DNA from: Providencia sp. PROV188
Lineage (GTDB): Bacteria; Pseudomonadota; Gammaproteobacteria; Enterobacterales; Enterobacteriaceae
Direction of reading: 5' to 3'
Assembly: GCF_027595165.1 (NCBI RefSeq)
Contig: NZ_CP097291.1
Span: 1,550,001 to 1,614,000 of the forward strand
DNA: 64,000 nucleotides
Of this stretch, positions 21,059-30,480 are shown piece after piece (the first letter of the stretch is position 1; every line of letters starts with the position of its first letter). The notes below the pieces were generated by a model. That model saw only the letters and a list, made by a program, of their open reading frames with translations, ran no database searches and was not told the origin of the DNA. Made by a program: the position numbers and the translations under genes.

Positions 21059-21095
21059 GTGGGAAATTGTCGGAATTTCCCACACTTTTCTTTTC
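21059..21095 (+). terminator. Terminator of the suf operon
   Basis: GTGGGAAATT-gtcgg-AATTTCCCAC with a T-rich tail (ACTTTTCTTTTC), eight bases after the sufE stop. Confidence 0.9.
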
Positions 21096-21301
21096 TTCCT
21101 ATTATTTTTATCCTAGAAAATATACCTAAGTAACTCACTGTATTTTATTGCTAAACTAACAATGACGAGACAAAGTTAGCTCACATTCAAATTATTAGCA
21201 GACTAAAATATTTATTAAGTATTAAAGATATTCGAGATAGTTGCTATTATGAGCGATATTGTTTGAATTTTGTAATGAATCTTATTTTCCTTGGAGTAGG
21301 T

Positions 21302-22357
21302 ATGAAAAGAGTTTTGACGGCGGTAAGTCTGTTTGTCATGAGTGCGGTGCTGGCACCAGCGCAGGCTAAAGATTATCCATTACCCAATAACAACACACGC
21401 CTGATCGGGGAAAATATCACCTATGTGGTGCCTAACGATGGGCGCCCACTGGAAGCTATCGCAAGCGACTATCAGATTGGTTTGTTGGCGATGTTAGAGG
21501 CGAACCCAGGAACAGACCCTTATTTACCTGAAGTGGGTAAGCCACTGATTATTCCTGCTCAAATGTTATTACCTTCGACACCGCGTACCGGTATCGTGAT
21601 TAACTTAGCGGAAATGCGTCTTTATTATTACCCTGAAAATAGCCATAAAGTGGCTGTGTATCCGATCGGTATTGGTCAGCTAGGACGAGATACACCTGAA
21701 ATGGTGACGTCCATTAGCCAATTGATTAAAGACCCTACATGGACACCAACCACCAATATCCGTAAACATTATGCACAGCAGGGTATCACACTCCCGGCGG
21801 TGGTACCTGCTGGTCCAGAAAACCCGATGGGGCTGTATGCCTTACGCCTGTCTTATGGTCGTGGTGAATACTTGATCCACGGTACTAACGCCAATTTTGG
21901 TATTGGTATGCGTGTTAGCTCTGGCTGTATTCGTCTACGCCCAGATGATATTAAAGCACTGTTTACTAACGTACCAAAAGGAACGCGCGTTCAAGTTATC
22001 GATCAGCCAGTTAAATATGCAAAAGAGCCAGATGGTAGCTATTACATTGAGGTGCATCAGCCATTGTCACGTAAAGACAGTGATGACCCACAGACAATGC
22101 CAATCAAGCTGACTGAAGATTTCCAAGCGTTTTTAGCGAGTAACCCAGGCATTGATAAAGCAAAAGTTCAAGCAGAGTTGTCTAGACGTTCAGGATTGCC
22201 AGTAAGGGTTAATGTTGGGGATGATTCAGAATCGATGAAACGCGATTATCAGCAATTAAAACCAATTGCGCCATTCACGATTACTCAACCACAACCTGTG
22301 TTTGAAGGAGAAGTGAAGTCTTCAATTCCTGCCAAATATCAGTCATTTAAAAGCTAA
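21302..22357 (+). CDS. ldtE: L,D-transpeptidase (YkuD family), LdtE/YnhG type
   Basis: A periplasmic enzyme forming 3-3 peptidoglycan cross-links. With the ATG at 21302 (GGAG nine bases before it) the product has 351 residues. An N-terminal signal peptide is cleaved near APAQA-KD. A LysM-like segment (ITYVVPNDGRPLEAIASDYQIG) is followed by the YkuD domain with IHGTN and the catalytic SSGCIRL (Cys about 209). The upstream ATG at 21263 would put a hydrophobic extension before the signal peptide and is unlikely. The suf-ldtE-lpp-pykF order matches E. coli, where the gene is ynhG/ldtE. A role in Lpp attachment rather than 3-3 linking is possible by family, but synteny favours LdtE. Confidence 0.92.
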   Translation: MKRVLTAVSLFVMSAVLAPAQAKDYPLPNNNTRLIGENITYVVPNDGRPLEAIASDYQIGLLAMLEANPGTDPYLPEVGKPLIIPAQMLLPSTPRTGIVINLAEMRLYYYPENSHKVAVYPIGIGQLGRDTPEMVTSISQLIKDPTWTPTTNIRKHYAQQGITLPAVVPAGPENPMGLYALRLSYGRGEYLIHGTNANFGIGMRVSSGCIRLRPDDIKALFTNVPKGTRVQVIDQPVKYAKEPDGSYYIEVHQPLSRKDSDDPQTMPIKLTEDFQAFLASNPGIDKAKVQAELSRRSGLPVRVNVGDDSESMKRDYQQLKPIAPFTITQPQPVFEGEVKSSIPAKYQSFKS

Positions 22358-22387
22358 TGACTGCCTACCTTAAATGAGTTTTGAAGT

Positions 22388-22416
22388 AAAAAATAAGGGC
22401 CTATAAAATAGGCCCT
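22388..22416 (-). terminator. Terminator of lpp, possibly also ldtE
   Basis: AGGGCCTAT-aaa-ATAGGCCCT (22396-22416). On the minus strand it is followed by TTATTTTTTA. It lies between two converging genes. Confidence 0.88.
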
Positions 22417-22464
22417 CAACAATAATTCAGCTATTAAGCTTTTCTAGATAACATCAAGCCGGAC

Positions 22465-22701
22465 TTATTTTTTGTAAGTACGTACTTGGTTGTCCAGACG
22501 TTGGTTTGCACGAGCTGCTTCTTCTTGTGCAGTTTGTACATCAGAACGCAGAGACTGAACGTCGTTGCTCAGTTGGTCAACTTTACCGTTCAGAGTTTGC
22601 ACGTCTGAAGAGAGCTTTTGCACTTCAGTGCTGTTAGAACAACCCGCCAGTAATGCTGAAGCTAATACGATAGAGCCCAGTACAATTTTAGTACGAATCA
22701 T
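22465..22701 (-). CDS. lpp: Major outer-membrane (Braun) lipoprotein Lpp
   Basis: Abundant lipoprotein that ties the outer membrane to peptidoglycan. The product has 78 residues, exactly the E. coli length. The lipobox LLAGC gives a mature N-terminal Cys21, followed by [25 protein letters not shown], the alanine/heptad coiled coil of the trimer. The C-terminal Lys (TYKK) is the residue linked to peptidoglycan. It is transcribed in the same direction as pykF upstream and converges on ldtE. Confidence 0.97.
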   Translation of the reverse strand: MIRTKIVLGSIVLASALLAGCSNSTEVQKLSSDVQTLNGKVDQLSNDVQSLRSDVQTAQEEAARANQRLDNQVRTYKK

Positions 22702-23084
22702 TATTTTACCCTCTAGATTGATTTATCTTGAAAATATAAAAGCAAGTAACCAAAAAATAGACTTAAGAGCGTTATCTTAAAGCTACCTCTATCCCTTTAA
22801 AACAACCTAATGTAAATTAGGGTATGGTACTTACTAAGTCTTATGCTAGTACGTAATTCAAAGTTTTGCTAGAAATACTTTATATTTAACAGGGTGAAAA
22901 CGAATAAAAATTTCAATTAAGGGTTATTTAGTTTGAAATTTGAGCGAATGGTTATCGTTTTATGATTTATTTTGTAAATGCTTTGTAATCAAAATCTGGG
23001 TGAATTATATCTTCGCGGATCATAACGTAACTTATTGAAATTATGTTTCGCACGGATTGCTAAATTTCAGTTATTCCAGATAAT
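22702..23084. other. lpp upstream region, no gene seen
   Basis: AT-rich spacer with the lpp promoter and leader. No reading frame with a ribosome site and no orphan terminator were found. Confidence 0.5.
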
Positions 23085-23116
23085 AAAAAACCCTACTGCC
23101 GTGAAGCAATAGGGTT
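23085..23116 (-). terminator. Terminator of pykF
   Basis: AACCCTA...TAGGGTT stem (23089-23116). On the minus strand it runs into TTTTTTATTA. Confidence 0.85.
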
Positions 23117-23159
23117 AATGTCACGCTAGATTATGCAGGACAACTGTGATGCAAGACAA

Positions 23160-24572
23160 CTACAGAACATGTACTGATGAGGTATTTGTTGTACCACTTT
23201 GTACTAATGCTCCGGATACCATCACGACGGCATCACCTTCAACCGCTAAACCACTTTCCAACGCTGCACGTTTTCCTTCACGATAGAAATCATCTGTGGA
23301 TTCGAAAGGACCCACGATCATCGGAATAACGCCTTTCACTAACAGTAACTGGCGAGCAGTTTCTTCGTTAGTTGTCAGAGCCAGAATCGGTGCGGTAGGG
23401 AAGTATTTACGTACTGATTTTGCGGATTTACCACCATAAGTTGCGACAACGATTAATGGCACGTCCAGTTTTTCAGACATTTCAACGGCACCACGGCAGA
23501 CAGCTTCAGTCACACGTAAGCGCTGGGTTGGTTTTTGATTTTCAATACGCGTTGGCATAACGCGGTCAGTACGTTCACAGATAGTTGCCATGATAGTCAC
23601 AGCTTCAACTGGATACTTACCTTTCGCACTTTCTCCAGACAGCATAACAGCATCTGTACCGTCTAAGATGGCGTTTGCAACGTCACCAGCTTCTGCGCGG
23701 GTAGGGCGTGGGTTTTTGATCATTGAATCTAGCATTTGAGTCGCAGTGATAACGACTTTGCGAGCTTTAACACATTTTTCAATCATCATTTTTTGGGCGA
23801 AGATAACTTCTTCTACCGGGATTTCAACCCCTAAGTCACCACGAGCAACCATGATACCGTCAGAGGCTTCAAGAATTTCGTCGAAGTTATTTAAACCTTC
23901 TTGGTTTTCGATTTTAGAGATGATTTGAATATTCTCGCCACCGTGTTTTTTCAGGTGAGCGCGAATTTCTTCAACGTCTGAACGTTTACGGATAAATGAA
24001 GCGGCAACAAAGTCGACACCTTGTTGGCAACCGAAAACGAGGTCTTCTTTATCTTTTTCTGCCAGAGCAGGTAAGCCAATAGAAACGCCCGGTAAGTTAA
24101 CACCTTTTTTCTCACCAAGATCGCCATTGTTTAATACTTGGCAAATGACTTCAGTTGCAGTGATGTTGGTTACGGTCATCCCGATTAAACCATCATCCAC
24201 TAAAACGGTGTCACCCACTTTCAGGTCTTTGGTTAAGCCAGGGTAAGTGACTGCAACGCGTTCTTGGTTGCCGATAACGGAAGTATCTGTTGTGAAAGTG
24301 AAAGTTTGACCTGCAACGAGAGAAACATCATTGCCGCCTTCCAGTTTCATGGTGCGGATTTCTGGACCTTTAGTGTCCAGCAGAATAGCTGCTTGTTTAC
24401 CGGTTTTTGCACAGACAGAGCGGAGGTTGTTGATACGTTGACCGTGTTCTTCATAGTCACCGTGGGAGAAGTTAAGGCGCATGACGTTCATGCCTGCATC
24501 CAATAACTGAGTTAATTTCTCTTCTGATTCGGTTTTTGGACCGATGGTACAAACAATTTTGGTTTTTTTCAT
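23160..24572 (-). CDS. pykF: Pyruvate kinase I
   Basis: Converts PEP and ADP to pyruvate and ATP; the type I enzyme is activated by fructose-1,6-bisphosphate. The product has 470 residues, identical in length to E. coli PykF. Key segments are [71 protein letters not shown] (catalytic Lys and metal ligands) and [12 protein letters not shown]. The C-terminal allosteric domain ends [15 protein letters not shown] Cra-like site and a TATAAT promoter lie upstream. Confidence 0.98.
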   Translation of the reverse strand: MKKTKIVCTIGPKTESEEKLTQLLDAGMNVMRLNFSHGDYEEHGQRINNLRSVCAKTGKQAAILLDTKGPEIRTMKLEGGNDVSLVAGQTFTFTTDTSVIGNQERVAVTYPGLTKDLKVGDTVLVDDGLIGMTVTNITATEVICQVLNNGDLGEKKGVNLPGVSIGLPALAEKDKEDLVFGCQQGVDFVAASFIRKRSDVEEIRAHLKKHGGENIQIISKIENQEGLNNFDEILEASDGIMVARGDLGVEIPVEEVIFAQKMMIEKCVKARKVVITATQMLDSMIKNPRPTRAEAGDVANAILDGTDAVMLSGESAKGKYPVEAVTIMATICERTDRVMPTRIENQKPTQRLRVTEAVCRGAVEMSEKLDVPLIVVATYGGKSAKSVRKYFPTAPILALTTNEETARQLLLVKGVIPMIVGPFESTDDFYREGKRAALESGLAVEGDAVVMVSGALVQSGTTNTSSVHVL

Positions 24573-24723
24573 GGCAGTCTATCTAATGGTTATAAAGGAA
24601 ATCGGTATTGCCGCCGATGCTTAATGCGCAAGATAGTCTATGTTGCGCAACTCATTTATAAGAATAGGCGACAGTCTGGTATTCAAAATCTGGTTATTTA
24701 AAAAACGTCACTTTTTGACTCTT

Positions 24724-24729
24724 ATTATA
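24724..24729 (-). promoter_or_regulatory. -10 box of the pykF promoter
   Basis: TATAAT on the minus strand, with TTAATG 17 bp upstream as a weak -35, about 150 bases before the pykF start. Confidence 0.5.
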
Positions 24730-24777
24730 GTGTAGATGACATTTTTCATTAAAGCTAACATGCTGATTTGTCTTTGT

Positions 24778-24789
24778 TGAAACCTTTCA
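24778..24789 (-). promoter_or_regulatory. Cra (FruR)-like operator upstream of pykF
   Basis: TGAAACCTTTCA matches the symmetric Cra site TGAAACGTTTCA at 10 of 12 positions, about 50 bases upstream of the -10 box. Cra control of pykF is known in E. coli; the site here is inferred. Confidence 0.5.
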
Positions 24790-24830
24790 GCTTGTGGGGT
24801 TATTATAAACAACATCAAACTGTGAGACAA

Positions 24831-24852
24831 ATCAAATTTTGCTAAATTTGAT
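24831..24852. repeat. Perfect 9-bp palindrome in the pykF/tRNA spacer
   Basis: ATCAAATTT-tgct-AAATTTGAT. A protein-binding site or a hairpin; no T-run follows. Not assigned. Confidence 0.4.
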
Positions 24853-25020
24853 GCAGAAGTAATTAAGATCAAACAACAGCGAGATTTTCAGTTGAAAGTG
24901 GGTTGCGCAACAAAATAAGGGAAAACAAAATCACAATCAAGATAAATATGATATTTGAAAAAAGCACTTTAATCAGGGTAAGTAGGGCTCAGGATAAATA
25001 ATGATTCGGAATAAGTAGAA

Positions 25021-25097
25021 TGGTGCGTCCGAGTAGACTCGAACTACCGACCCCCACCATGTCAAGGTGGTGCTCTAACCAACTGAGCTACGGACGC
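25021..25097 (-). tRNA. tRNA-Val(GAC), copy 3 in transcript order
   Basis: A 77-nt cloverleaf with encoded CCA. The acceptor GCGTCCG pairs with CGGACGC, the D arm contains AGCTCAGTTGGTTAGAG, and the anticodon loop TTGACAT within CCACC/GGTGG gives anticodon GAC. It is nearly identical to E. coli valV/valW, which also lie beside mdtK. Confidence 0.98.
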
Positions 25098-25139
25098 ACT
25101 GAGATGAAGCTTTGGTTTGTCACTGATAACAAATTCAAA

Positions 25140-25216
25140 TGGTGCGTCCGAGTAGACTCGAACTACCGACCCCCACCATGTCAAGGTGGTGCTCTAACCA
25201 ACTGAGCTACGGACGC
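25140..25216 (-). tRNA. tRNA-Val(GAC), copy 2
   Basis: Same 77-nt sequence as its neighbours, including CCA. Separated from them by spacers of 42 and 41 bases that resemble each other, indicating tandem duplication. Confidence 0.98.
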
Positions 25217-25257
25217 ACTGAGGTGAAACTTTGTTTGTCGCTAGTGATGAATTTAAA

Positions 25258-25334
25258 TGGTGCGTCCGAGTAGACTCGAACTACCGACCCCCACCATGTC
25301 AAGGTGGTGCTCTAACCAACTGAGCTACGGACGC
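25258..25334 (-). tRNA. tRNA-Val(GAC), copy 1
   Basis: Promoter-proximal copy of the three-gene tRNA-Val array; anticodon GAC, CCA encoded. Confidence 0.98.
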
Positions 25335-25368
25335 ATATCAATTATTACTGCTCTAACGACGGGGACGA

Positions 25369-25397
25369 ATATTAACGTTCTGCTGTCAATCTGGCAA
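25369..25397 (-). promoter_or_regulatory. Promoter of the tRNA-Val operon
   Basis: On the minus strand TTGCCA, 17 bp, then TAATAT, followed by a GC-rich discriminator (TCGTCCCC) typical of stringently controlled stable-RNA promoters. About 35 bases before the first tRNA. Confidence 0.72.
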
Positions 25398-25493
25398 GGG
25401 GAAAATGTAATTTTGCGAGAGTTTGCTCGTATTTAAAACTATTCGCAGAAAAACATTTACCGCCTTACCATAAAATGCTGAAAATTACGCCAA

Positions 25494-26867
25494 TTATCGC
25501 GTTGAACGTAATAAAACGACACTGTCAGGTTGGCGATGGATCCACAAAATTCGTGTTGCCATACCAATAGCCGCCGCGGTGAGCCCGATAATAAATCCTA
25601 ACCAGAAACCTTTTGGCCCCATCGGTTCGGTAATGAAGTCGGTTAACGCCAAAACATAGCCAGACGGTAAACCTAGAATCCAATATGCTGTAAAGGTAAT
25701 AAAGAAGATTGAGCGAGTATCTTTATACCCACGTAACACACCAGCACCAATGACTTGAATAGAATCTGAAAGCTGATAAAGCGCTGCATAGAGCATCAAG
25801 CTAGATGCTAAAACAACTACTTCAGGATTCTTGTTATACATCATGGCGATAGGTTCGCGGAACGTACTGGTAAAGATGGCCGTTAAGCAAGCTAAACTTA
25901 ATCCTACCGCTAAACCAGTATAGGAAGAGACTTTTGCGGCATCGGTAGATTGACGTCCCAAGTTATAGCCAACTCGAATGGTGACAGCGATACCCATTGA
26001 TAATGGGAACATAAACATCACAGAACTAAAGTTAAGCGCTACTTGGTGACCCGCGACCGCAACAACGCCTAAAGGAGCGACCAATAGGGCAACAACCGCA
26101 AACAGGGTAACCTCAAAAAACAGCGCTAATCCAATCGGTGTTCCGAGCACAATAATGCGTTTCAGGATATCTGGATTTGGTGCGCCTAATGGCTGAGCAG
26201 GGCGAATATCTCTCTGATTTGGTGCGTGTTTAACATACCATCTCATCATCAGGCACATTGCCCAATACACCGTTGCTGTCGCCACGCCGCAACCAACACC
26301 ACCTAAGGCAGGTGCTCCAAAGTGACCATAAATGAAGATATAGTTCACTGGAATATTGACCATCAAGCCAAGAAAGCCAATAACCATGCCAGGTTTGGTT
26401 TTTGATAACCCTTCACACTGGCTACGGTACACTTGATAAAATAGGTAACCTGGGGCTCCCCACATAATCGCGTGTAGGAAACGAACCGATTTATCGGCTA
26501 ACTCTTGGTCAATATGAGGCATGTTGCTAATGATCAATTTACTGTTATATAACAGTAACATGATACTAACGCCTAAAATAAAGGCTAGCCACAAGCCTTG
26601 TTGAACTTGGTCGCCAATTAGGTTTCTGCGACCTGAACCGTTCATTTGAGCGATGATTGGCGTGAGCGCCATGAGAATACCTTGCCCTAATAAAATAGCA
26701 GGCAACCAAATAGAAAAACCAACAGCCACAGCTGACATTTCGATTTCGCTAACACTTCCCGCCATGATGGTGTCCACAAACCCCATGGCGGTTTGGGAAA
26801 ATTGGGCAAAGAAGATAGGGATACCGAGAGCCAACAAGCTACGCGCTTCTGTAATATATTTCTGCAC
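25494..26867 (-). CDS. mdtK: MATE-family multidrug efflux pump MdtK
   Basis: Cation-coupled exporter of drugs (fluoroquinolones and others in known homologues) in the inner membrane. The product has 457 residues, the E. coli length, with about twelve hydrophobic helices in two MatE repeats. The first repeat starts [27 protein letters not shown] and the second [27 protein letters not shown]. It diverges from ribE exactly as E. coli mdtK does from ribC. Confidence 0.96.
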   Translation of the reverse strand: MQKYITEARSLLALGIPIFFAQFSQTAMGFVDTIMAGSVSEIEMSAVAVGFSIWLPAILLGQGILMALTPIIAQMNGSGRRNLIGDQVQQGLWLAFILGVSIMLLLYNSKLIISNMPHIDQELADKSVRFLHAIMWGAPGYLFYQVYRSQCEGLSKTKPGMVIGFLGLMVNIPVNYIFIYGHFGAPALGGVGCGVATATVYWAMCLMMRWYVKHAPNQRDIRPAQPLGAPNPDILKRIIVLGTPIGLALFFEVTLFAVVALLVAPLGVVAVAGHQVALNFSSVMFMFPLSMGIAVTIRVGYNLGRQSTDAAKVSSYTGLAVGLSLACLTAIFTSTFREPIAMMYNKNPEVVVLASSLMLYAALYQLSDSIQVIGAGVLRGYKDTRSIFFITFTAYWILGLPSGYVLALTDFITEPMGPKGFWLGFIIGLTAAAIGMATRILWIHRQPDSVVLLRSTR

Positions 26868-27149
26868 GCATACACCTTCACAATAAGTTTCGAATTAAAA
26901 AAAGAAAAAAGCGGAATGAAAATCTATGATTTACTAAAAAATCAGATAGTTAATGCTAACCCCTTATTCTATCTCTTTTATGTAACCAATCCAACATAGT
27001 TATAGATAAGAATAATAAAACAGCAGATTAGTATAGAAACCGTTTAAATGTTTTGTGATGGCAGCATAAATATAACCACTCAAATAAGATAGATCTCTGA
27101 AAATTCTTAGGTAAACTGAGTTCATTAATTCACTGCACTGAGAGTCATT

Positions 27150-27827
27150 ATGTTTACAGGCATTGTTCAAGGAACCGCTCCAATTATCTCAATCACGGAA
27201 AGAGCTAATTTCCGTACTCATGTCATGAAATTCACGCCAGAATTATTAGTGGGTTTAGAAACCGGTGCATCCGTTGCGCATAACGGTTGCTGTTTAACGG
27301 TGACTAAAATTGAGGGGGAGAATGTTAGCTTTGATTTAATCAAAGAAACATTGCGCCTCACTAATTTAGGTGACTTAAAAGAAGGGGATGTGGTTAATAT
27401 TGAACGTGCTGCGAAATATGGTGATGAAATTGGCGGACATGTGGTTTCGGGTCATATTGTAACCACTGCAGAAATTAGTAAGATTTTCACCTCTGAAGAT
27501 AATCATCAAGTTTGGCTATCTATTTATGATAAAGCCTTGATGAAGTATATCTTGCATAAGGGATTTGTGGCGATTGATGGAATCAGCTTAACGGTCGGAG
27601 ATGTTATCAACAACCGTTTCTGCGTGCATTTGATCCCAGAAACGTTGGCGAGAACAACACTGGGTAGCAAACGACTGGGTCATAAAGTCAACATTGAGAT
27701 TGACCCACAAACTCAAGCTATTGTTGATACTGTTGAGCGTGTTTTGCATCAGAAAGAACAAGAAATGTTATTGAAGCAGAAACAAGAGAGTGATGACTCA
27801 GTAGATAGCGAAAAATCGTCAATCTAG
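27150..27827 (+). CDS. ribE: Riboflavin synthase (alpha chain)
   Basis: Dismutates two lumazine molecules to riboflavin; called ribC in E. coli. The product has 225 residues with two lumazine-binding repeats. The first starts [12 protein letters not shown] and contains [12 protein letters not shown]. The second contains [15 protein letters not shown] and [16 protein letters not shown]. The C-terminal tail ([23 protein letters not shown]) is longer than in E. coli (213) and looks disordered. It is a stand-alone gene without a FMN riboswitch that I can see. Confidence 0.97.
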   Translation: MFTGIVQGTAPIISITERANFRTHVMKFTPELLVGLETGASVAHNGCCLTVTKIEGENVSFDLIKETLRLTNLGDLKEGDVVNIERAAKYGDEIGGHVVSGHIVTTAEISKIFTSEDNHQVWLSIYDKALMKYILHKGFVAIDGISLTVGDVINNRFCVHLIPETLARTTLGSKRLGHKVNIEIDPQTQAIVDTVERVLHQKEQEMLLKQKQESDDSVDSEKSSI

Positions 27828-27840
27828 TTTTGACCTGATA

Positions 27841-27870
27841 AGATTATAGCTCTATGCAGAGCTATAATCT
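27841..27870. terminator. Hairpin between ribE and the ABM gene
   Basis: A perfect 12-bp inverted repeat AGATTATAGCTC / GAGCTATAATCT with a six-base loop between convergent genes; weak T-runs on both sides. Confidence 0.6.
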
Positions 27871-27908
27871 GTTGAATCGGTAGGTAATAAATTCACCGGA
27901 ATATTCTA

Positions 27909-28181
27909 TTACTTCTCACTAAAATTGACCGAAAAAATGGCATTGTCACGTTCAATCGCGTCAACAAGTTGTTTGAAATGAGCGCTTTTTTGATACATTT
28001 CTAATGCTTGTGCATTTTCCCACTCTTCAAACACAATGTAGCCATTTTCTTTTGCCATCAGGTCATACTGCAAACATCCTTTTTCCATCCGGCTGCGTTT
28101 GGCAATTTCGCTAACGATTTTCTTCGTTAAATACCCGTCCTTTTTTTCGGTAGTGATTTGGGCATATACAACAATACTCAT
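27909..28181 (-). CDS. Antibiotic biosynthesis monooxygenase (ABM)-domain protein, YgiN-like
   Basis: A 90-residue ferredoxin-like dimeric-barrel protein. The pattern is VVYAQITTEKKDGYLTKKIVSEIAKRSRMEKGCLQYDLM...YIVFEEWENAQALEMYQKSAHFKQLVDAI, where the EEW/H pair is typical of ABM and quinol monooxygenases. The exact substrate is unknown. It lies 24 bases downstream of, and in the same direction as, the AraC-family gene, probably as an operon or regulated target. GGAG precedes the start. E. coli has cfa at this position. Confidence 0.82.
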   Translation of the reverse strand: MSIVVYAQITTEKKDGYLTKKIVSEIAKRSRMEKGCLQYDLMAKENGYIVFEEWENAQALEMYQKSAHFKQLVDAIERDNAIFSVNFSEK

Positions 28182-28205
28182 ACCATTCTCCTTATGTACT
28201 CAGAA

Positions 28206-28961
28206 CTATCTTAATGGAGACTTTGTTTTTGTATTGTAAAAAAGCGAATAATTTGACTTTAAAAACGCCGACGGTGTCATGGTAAAGTAACGCTTAAAAT
28301 CGCGATAAAAGTGGGATTGATCATAATAACCCGTTTCAAACCAACGATAAGTATCTTGTTCCTTTACCATGGTTTTCATCACTTGCTCTAAGCGACAATT
28401 GATCTGGTACCGTTTTGGCGTGATCCCAAATTCTTTTAAAAACTCTTTTTGAACTAAGCGTGCGCTGTAGCCAATATCATCGGCAATTTCGGTAATTTTT
28501 TTATTTGGATTGCGATAAAGGGAATCGATAACTTGGTCAATAAAATGGTTTTTTTTTGTTGCTTTAGTGACATAAAAACACGAATTCAACTCTTTAAAAG
28601 AAGAATTGGCCAATGCTTTAAACCAGTTATCACTCCAAACTTGGCTAAGCGGAGTAGGGATATCCGTATAATTTAACGTGCGTTGGGGAAGTAAAAAACG
28701 TAGGGCATCGTGGCGAATACGTAGAACCATCACGCTGGCATTATTCGGGATAGCCGTAAATATATTGACTCTGGGGATGATTAACTGAAATGGATTGACG
28801 GATGTATGTTCGTGAGTCGACATACTGATATTTTCAGTCGAAACCCATATTTCAGCACCTGTGCCTGGGAAGATCTTAATAGCATCAGTAAATTTCTTGA
28901 TAATCAAAACTGAACTAACAAATTCTTTTAATTCATCAGGAGGATAATACTGTTTCAGCAT
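28206..28961 (-). CDS. AraC-family transcriptional regulator with DUF6597-like N-terminus
   Basis: A 251-residue regulator. The N-terminal half (YYPPDELKEFVSSVLIIKK ... GAEIWVST) resembles the sensory domain of ArsR/AdaA-like AraC proteins annotated DUF6597. The C-terminal two-HTH domain is about 140-240: KITEIADDIGYSARLVQKEFLKEFGITPKRY and FETGYYDQSHFYRDFKRYFTMTPSAF. The ligand is unknown. The ABM gene follows on the same strand after 24 bases and is the likeliest target. The codon use looks AT-rich, and the pair replaces cfa of the E. coli order, so it may be acquired. Confidence 0.82.
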   Translation of the reverse strand: MLKQYYPPDELKEFVSSVLIIKKFTDAIKIFPGTGAEIWVSTENISMSTHEHTSVNPFQLIIPRVNIFTAIPNNASVMVLRIRHDALRFLLPQRTLNYTDIPTPLSQVWSDNWFKALANSSFKELNSCFYVTKATKKNHFIDQVIDSLYRNPNKKITEIADDIGYSARLVQKEFLKEFGITPKRYQINCRLEQVMKTMVKEQDTYRWFETGYYDQSHFYRDFKRYFTMTPSAFLKSNYSLFYNTKTKSPLR

Positions 28962-29060
28962 AGCTCTTCAAAACGTCATAATTGAATATGCTAATAATAG
29001 CGTGTTATAGGGAAAAAATTAACTCTATAAACGATATATTAACCAAATAACGTATTTATT

Positions 29061-29104
29061 AAAAATCAGTTCCGTTATTAATAATAGTAACGGAACTGAT
29101 TTTT
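29061..29104 (-). terminator. Terminator of punC
   Basis: A perfect 17-bp inverted repeat (29061-29077 with 29088-29104, AAAAATCAGTTCCGTTA) carrying A/T tails on both strands, so it can act in both directions. Confidence 0.88.
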
Positions 29105-29134
29105 ATGATGCCAAAAAATAATGTTAACTAACGA

Positions 29135-30358
29135 TTAGTCATGCTGATATTCAGTGTGCTTAATCGCATTATTGGATTTGCTGGCACAACGCTGCATGAA
29201 ATAGCCTATAATCATTGGGATTACAGTAAATGCCATCACACCAGTTGTAGCGAGTAAAGGGTCAAATGTAAGAGCAGACACTAATAAACTGGCTAAGAAA
29301 CATAACCCTAACTGTAACGCATTTTGTAGTGCAGCAGCCTTACCACTAGCAGATGGGAACGTATTGAGGGCTTTGGCGACTGCAATTGGGTATGATGCTC
29401 CGTTCATTGCTGCCATAAAGCAAAATGGAACCAAAATCATGGTTAATGTTGGCTGCGTATAAATCGCCATCACAAAGAGAATAATCATACTAACGGCATA
29501 ACCCGCTAGCAAGATTGGGAACAACGTTTCAGCGCGAACTTTAGCTAATACGAAGCGGCAGCCGTATCCCCCGACAATAAATGCCAGTGTTTGAGGAATA
29601 TAACTCAGGCCGATATCCGCAGGGTTAAATCCCATATTGCGTAGAATAAACGGCGAACCCGTTAGCCATGCAAAAAAGCCAGCGCTACATGCTGCGTACA
29701 CAAGTACGTTACCACTGAAAACAGGGGAGCTTAGCAAGGTAGCAAAGGAAACTTTGGTTTGTGGCTGGTTTTCTTCTGCGATGACTTTCGGTGCCACTTT
29801 TTTTAGCATCAAAGTCGGTAGCAGGAGTAAAACGCCCACCATCATCAGCACGATGAAGATAAATTCCCAGTTTTTGTGTTCAAGCACCCAGGCACCTAAA
29901 AGTGGTGCTAATGCAGGAGAAAGCGCCACTAAAGGCATAATAGAGGCAAATACTTTTTGGGTATCAGCTTCGTTATAGCGGTCGATAACGAGGGCCTGCC
30001 ATAAAACCGCAGCAGAACAAACGCCAACGGCCTGCAAGAATCGAAGGATTAATAACTGAGTGGCATCGGTGACCCAAATCATTGCTAGACAGCTAATAAT
30101 GAACAGCGAAAGCCCAACAATGAGGATAGGTTTGCGTCCTAATTTATCTGAAAGGGGTCCCCATAATAGCTGGGCAAACGCGAAGCCCGCTAGAAAGATA
30201 CTTAATGATGCGCTGATAGCGCCTTCAGTCGTATTTAAGGTTGTTTGCATTGAACCAAAGGCAGGCAGATACATATCGATGGCTAAAAACCCCAGCATGC
30301 TTAGGCCAGCAAGATAAATCAAAAATCCAGAGGAGTTTTTTGTCGCAGTATTTGTCAT
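29135..30358 (-). CDS. punC: MFS purine nucleoside transporter PunC (Bcr/CflA-like)
   Basis: A 12-helix major-facilitator protein of 407 residues. The start GFLIYLAGLSMLGFLAIDMYLPAFGSMQ matches the Bcr/CflA subfamily. Motif A is LLWGPLSDKLGRKPIL and LRFLQAVGVCSAAVLWQALVIDRY follows. It is syntenic with E. coli ydhC, renamed punC for adenosine/inosine uptake, and divergent from its activator punR. Substrate inferred from synteny; drug efflux is the alternative reading. Confidence 0.9.
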   Translation of the reverse strand: MTNTATKNSSGFLIYLAGLSMLGFLAIDMYLPAFGSMQTTLNTTEGAISASLSIFLAGFAFAQLLWGPLSDKLGRKPILIVGLSLFIISCLAMIWVTDATQLLILRFLQAVGVCSAAVLWQALVIDRYNEADTQKVFASIMPLVALSPALAPLLGAWVLEHKNWEFIFIVLMMVGVLLLLPTLMLKKVAPKVIAEENQPQTKVSFATLLSSPVFSGNVLVYAACSAGFFAWLTGSPFILRNMGFNPADIGLSYIPQTLAFIVGGYGCRFVLAKVRAETLFPILLAGYAVSMIILFVMAIYTQPTLTMILVPFCFMAAMNGASYPIAVAKALNTFPSASGKAAALQNALQLGLCFLASLLVSALTFDPLLATTGVMAFTVIPMIIGYFMQRCASKSNNAIKHTEYQHD

Positions 30359-30480
30359 AGTTTTTGCTTAATCTATATTTAAAATAATGTTGATAGTTAT
30401 CTTATTGTATAGGCTATTTTTTTACGTTGTGAAACGGTAATATTTGGACTCTGCTATCAAATAATTTGAAAGGAAAGAAA

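Noticed and set aside
25020..25205. Open frame across the tRNA-Val array (WCVRVDSNYRPPPCQGG)
   Set aside because: It is the antisense of tRNA sequence, a common false gene call.
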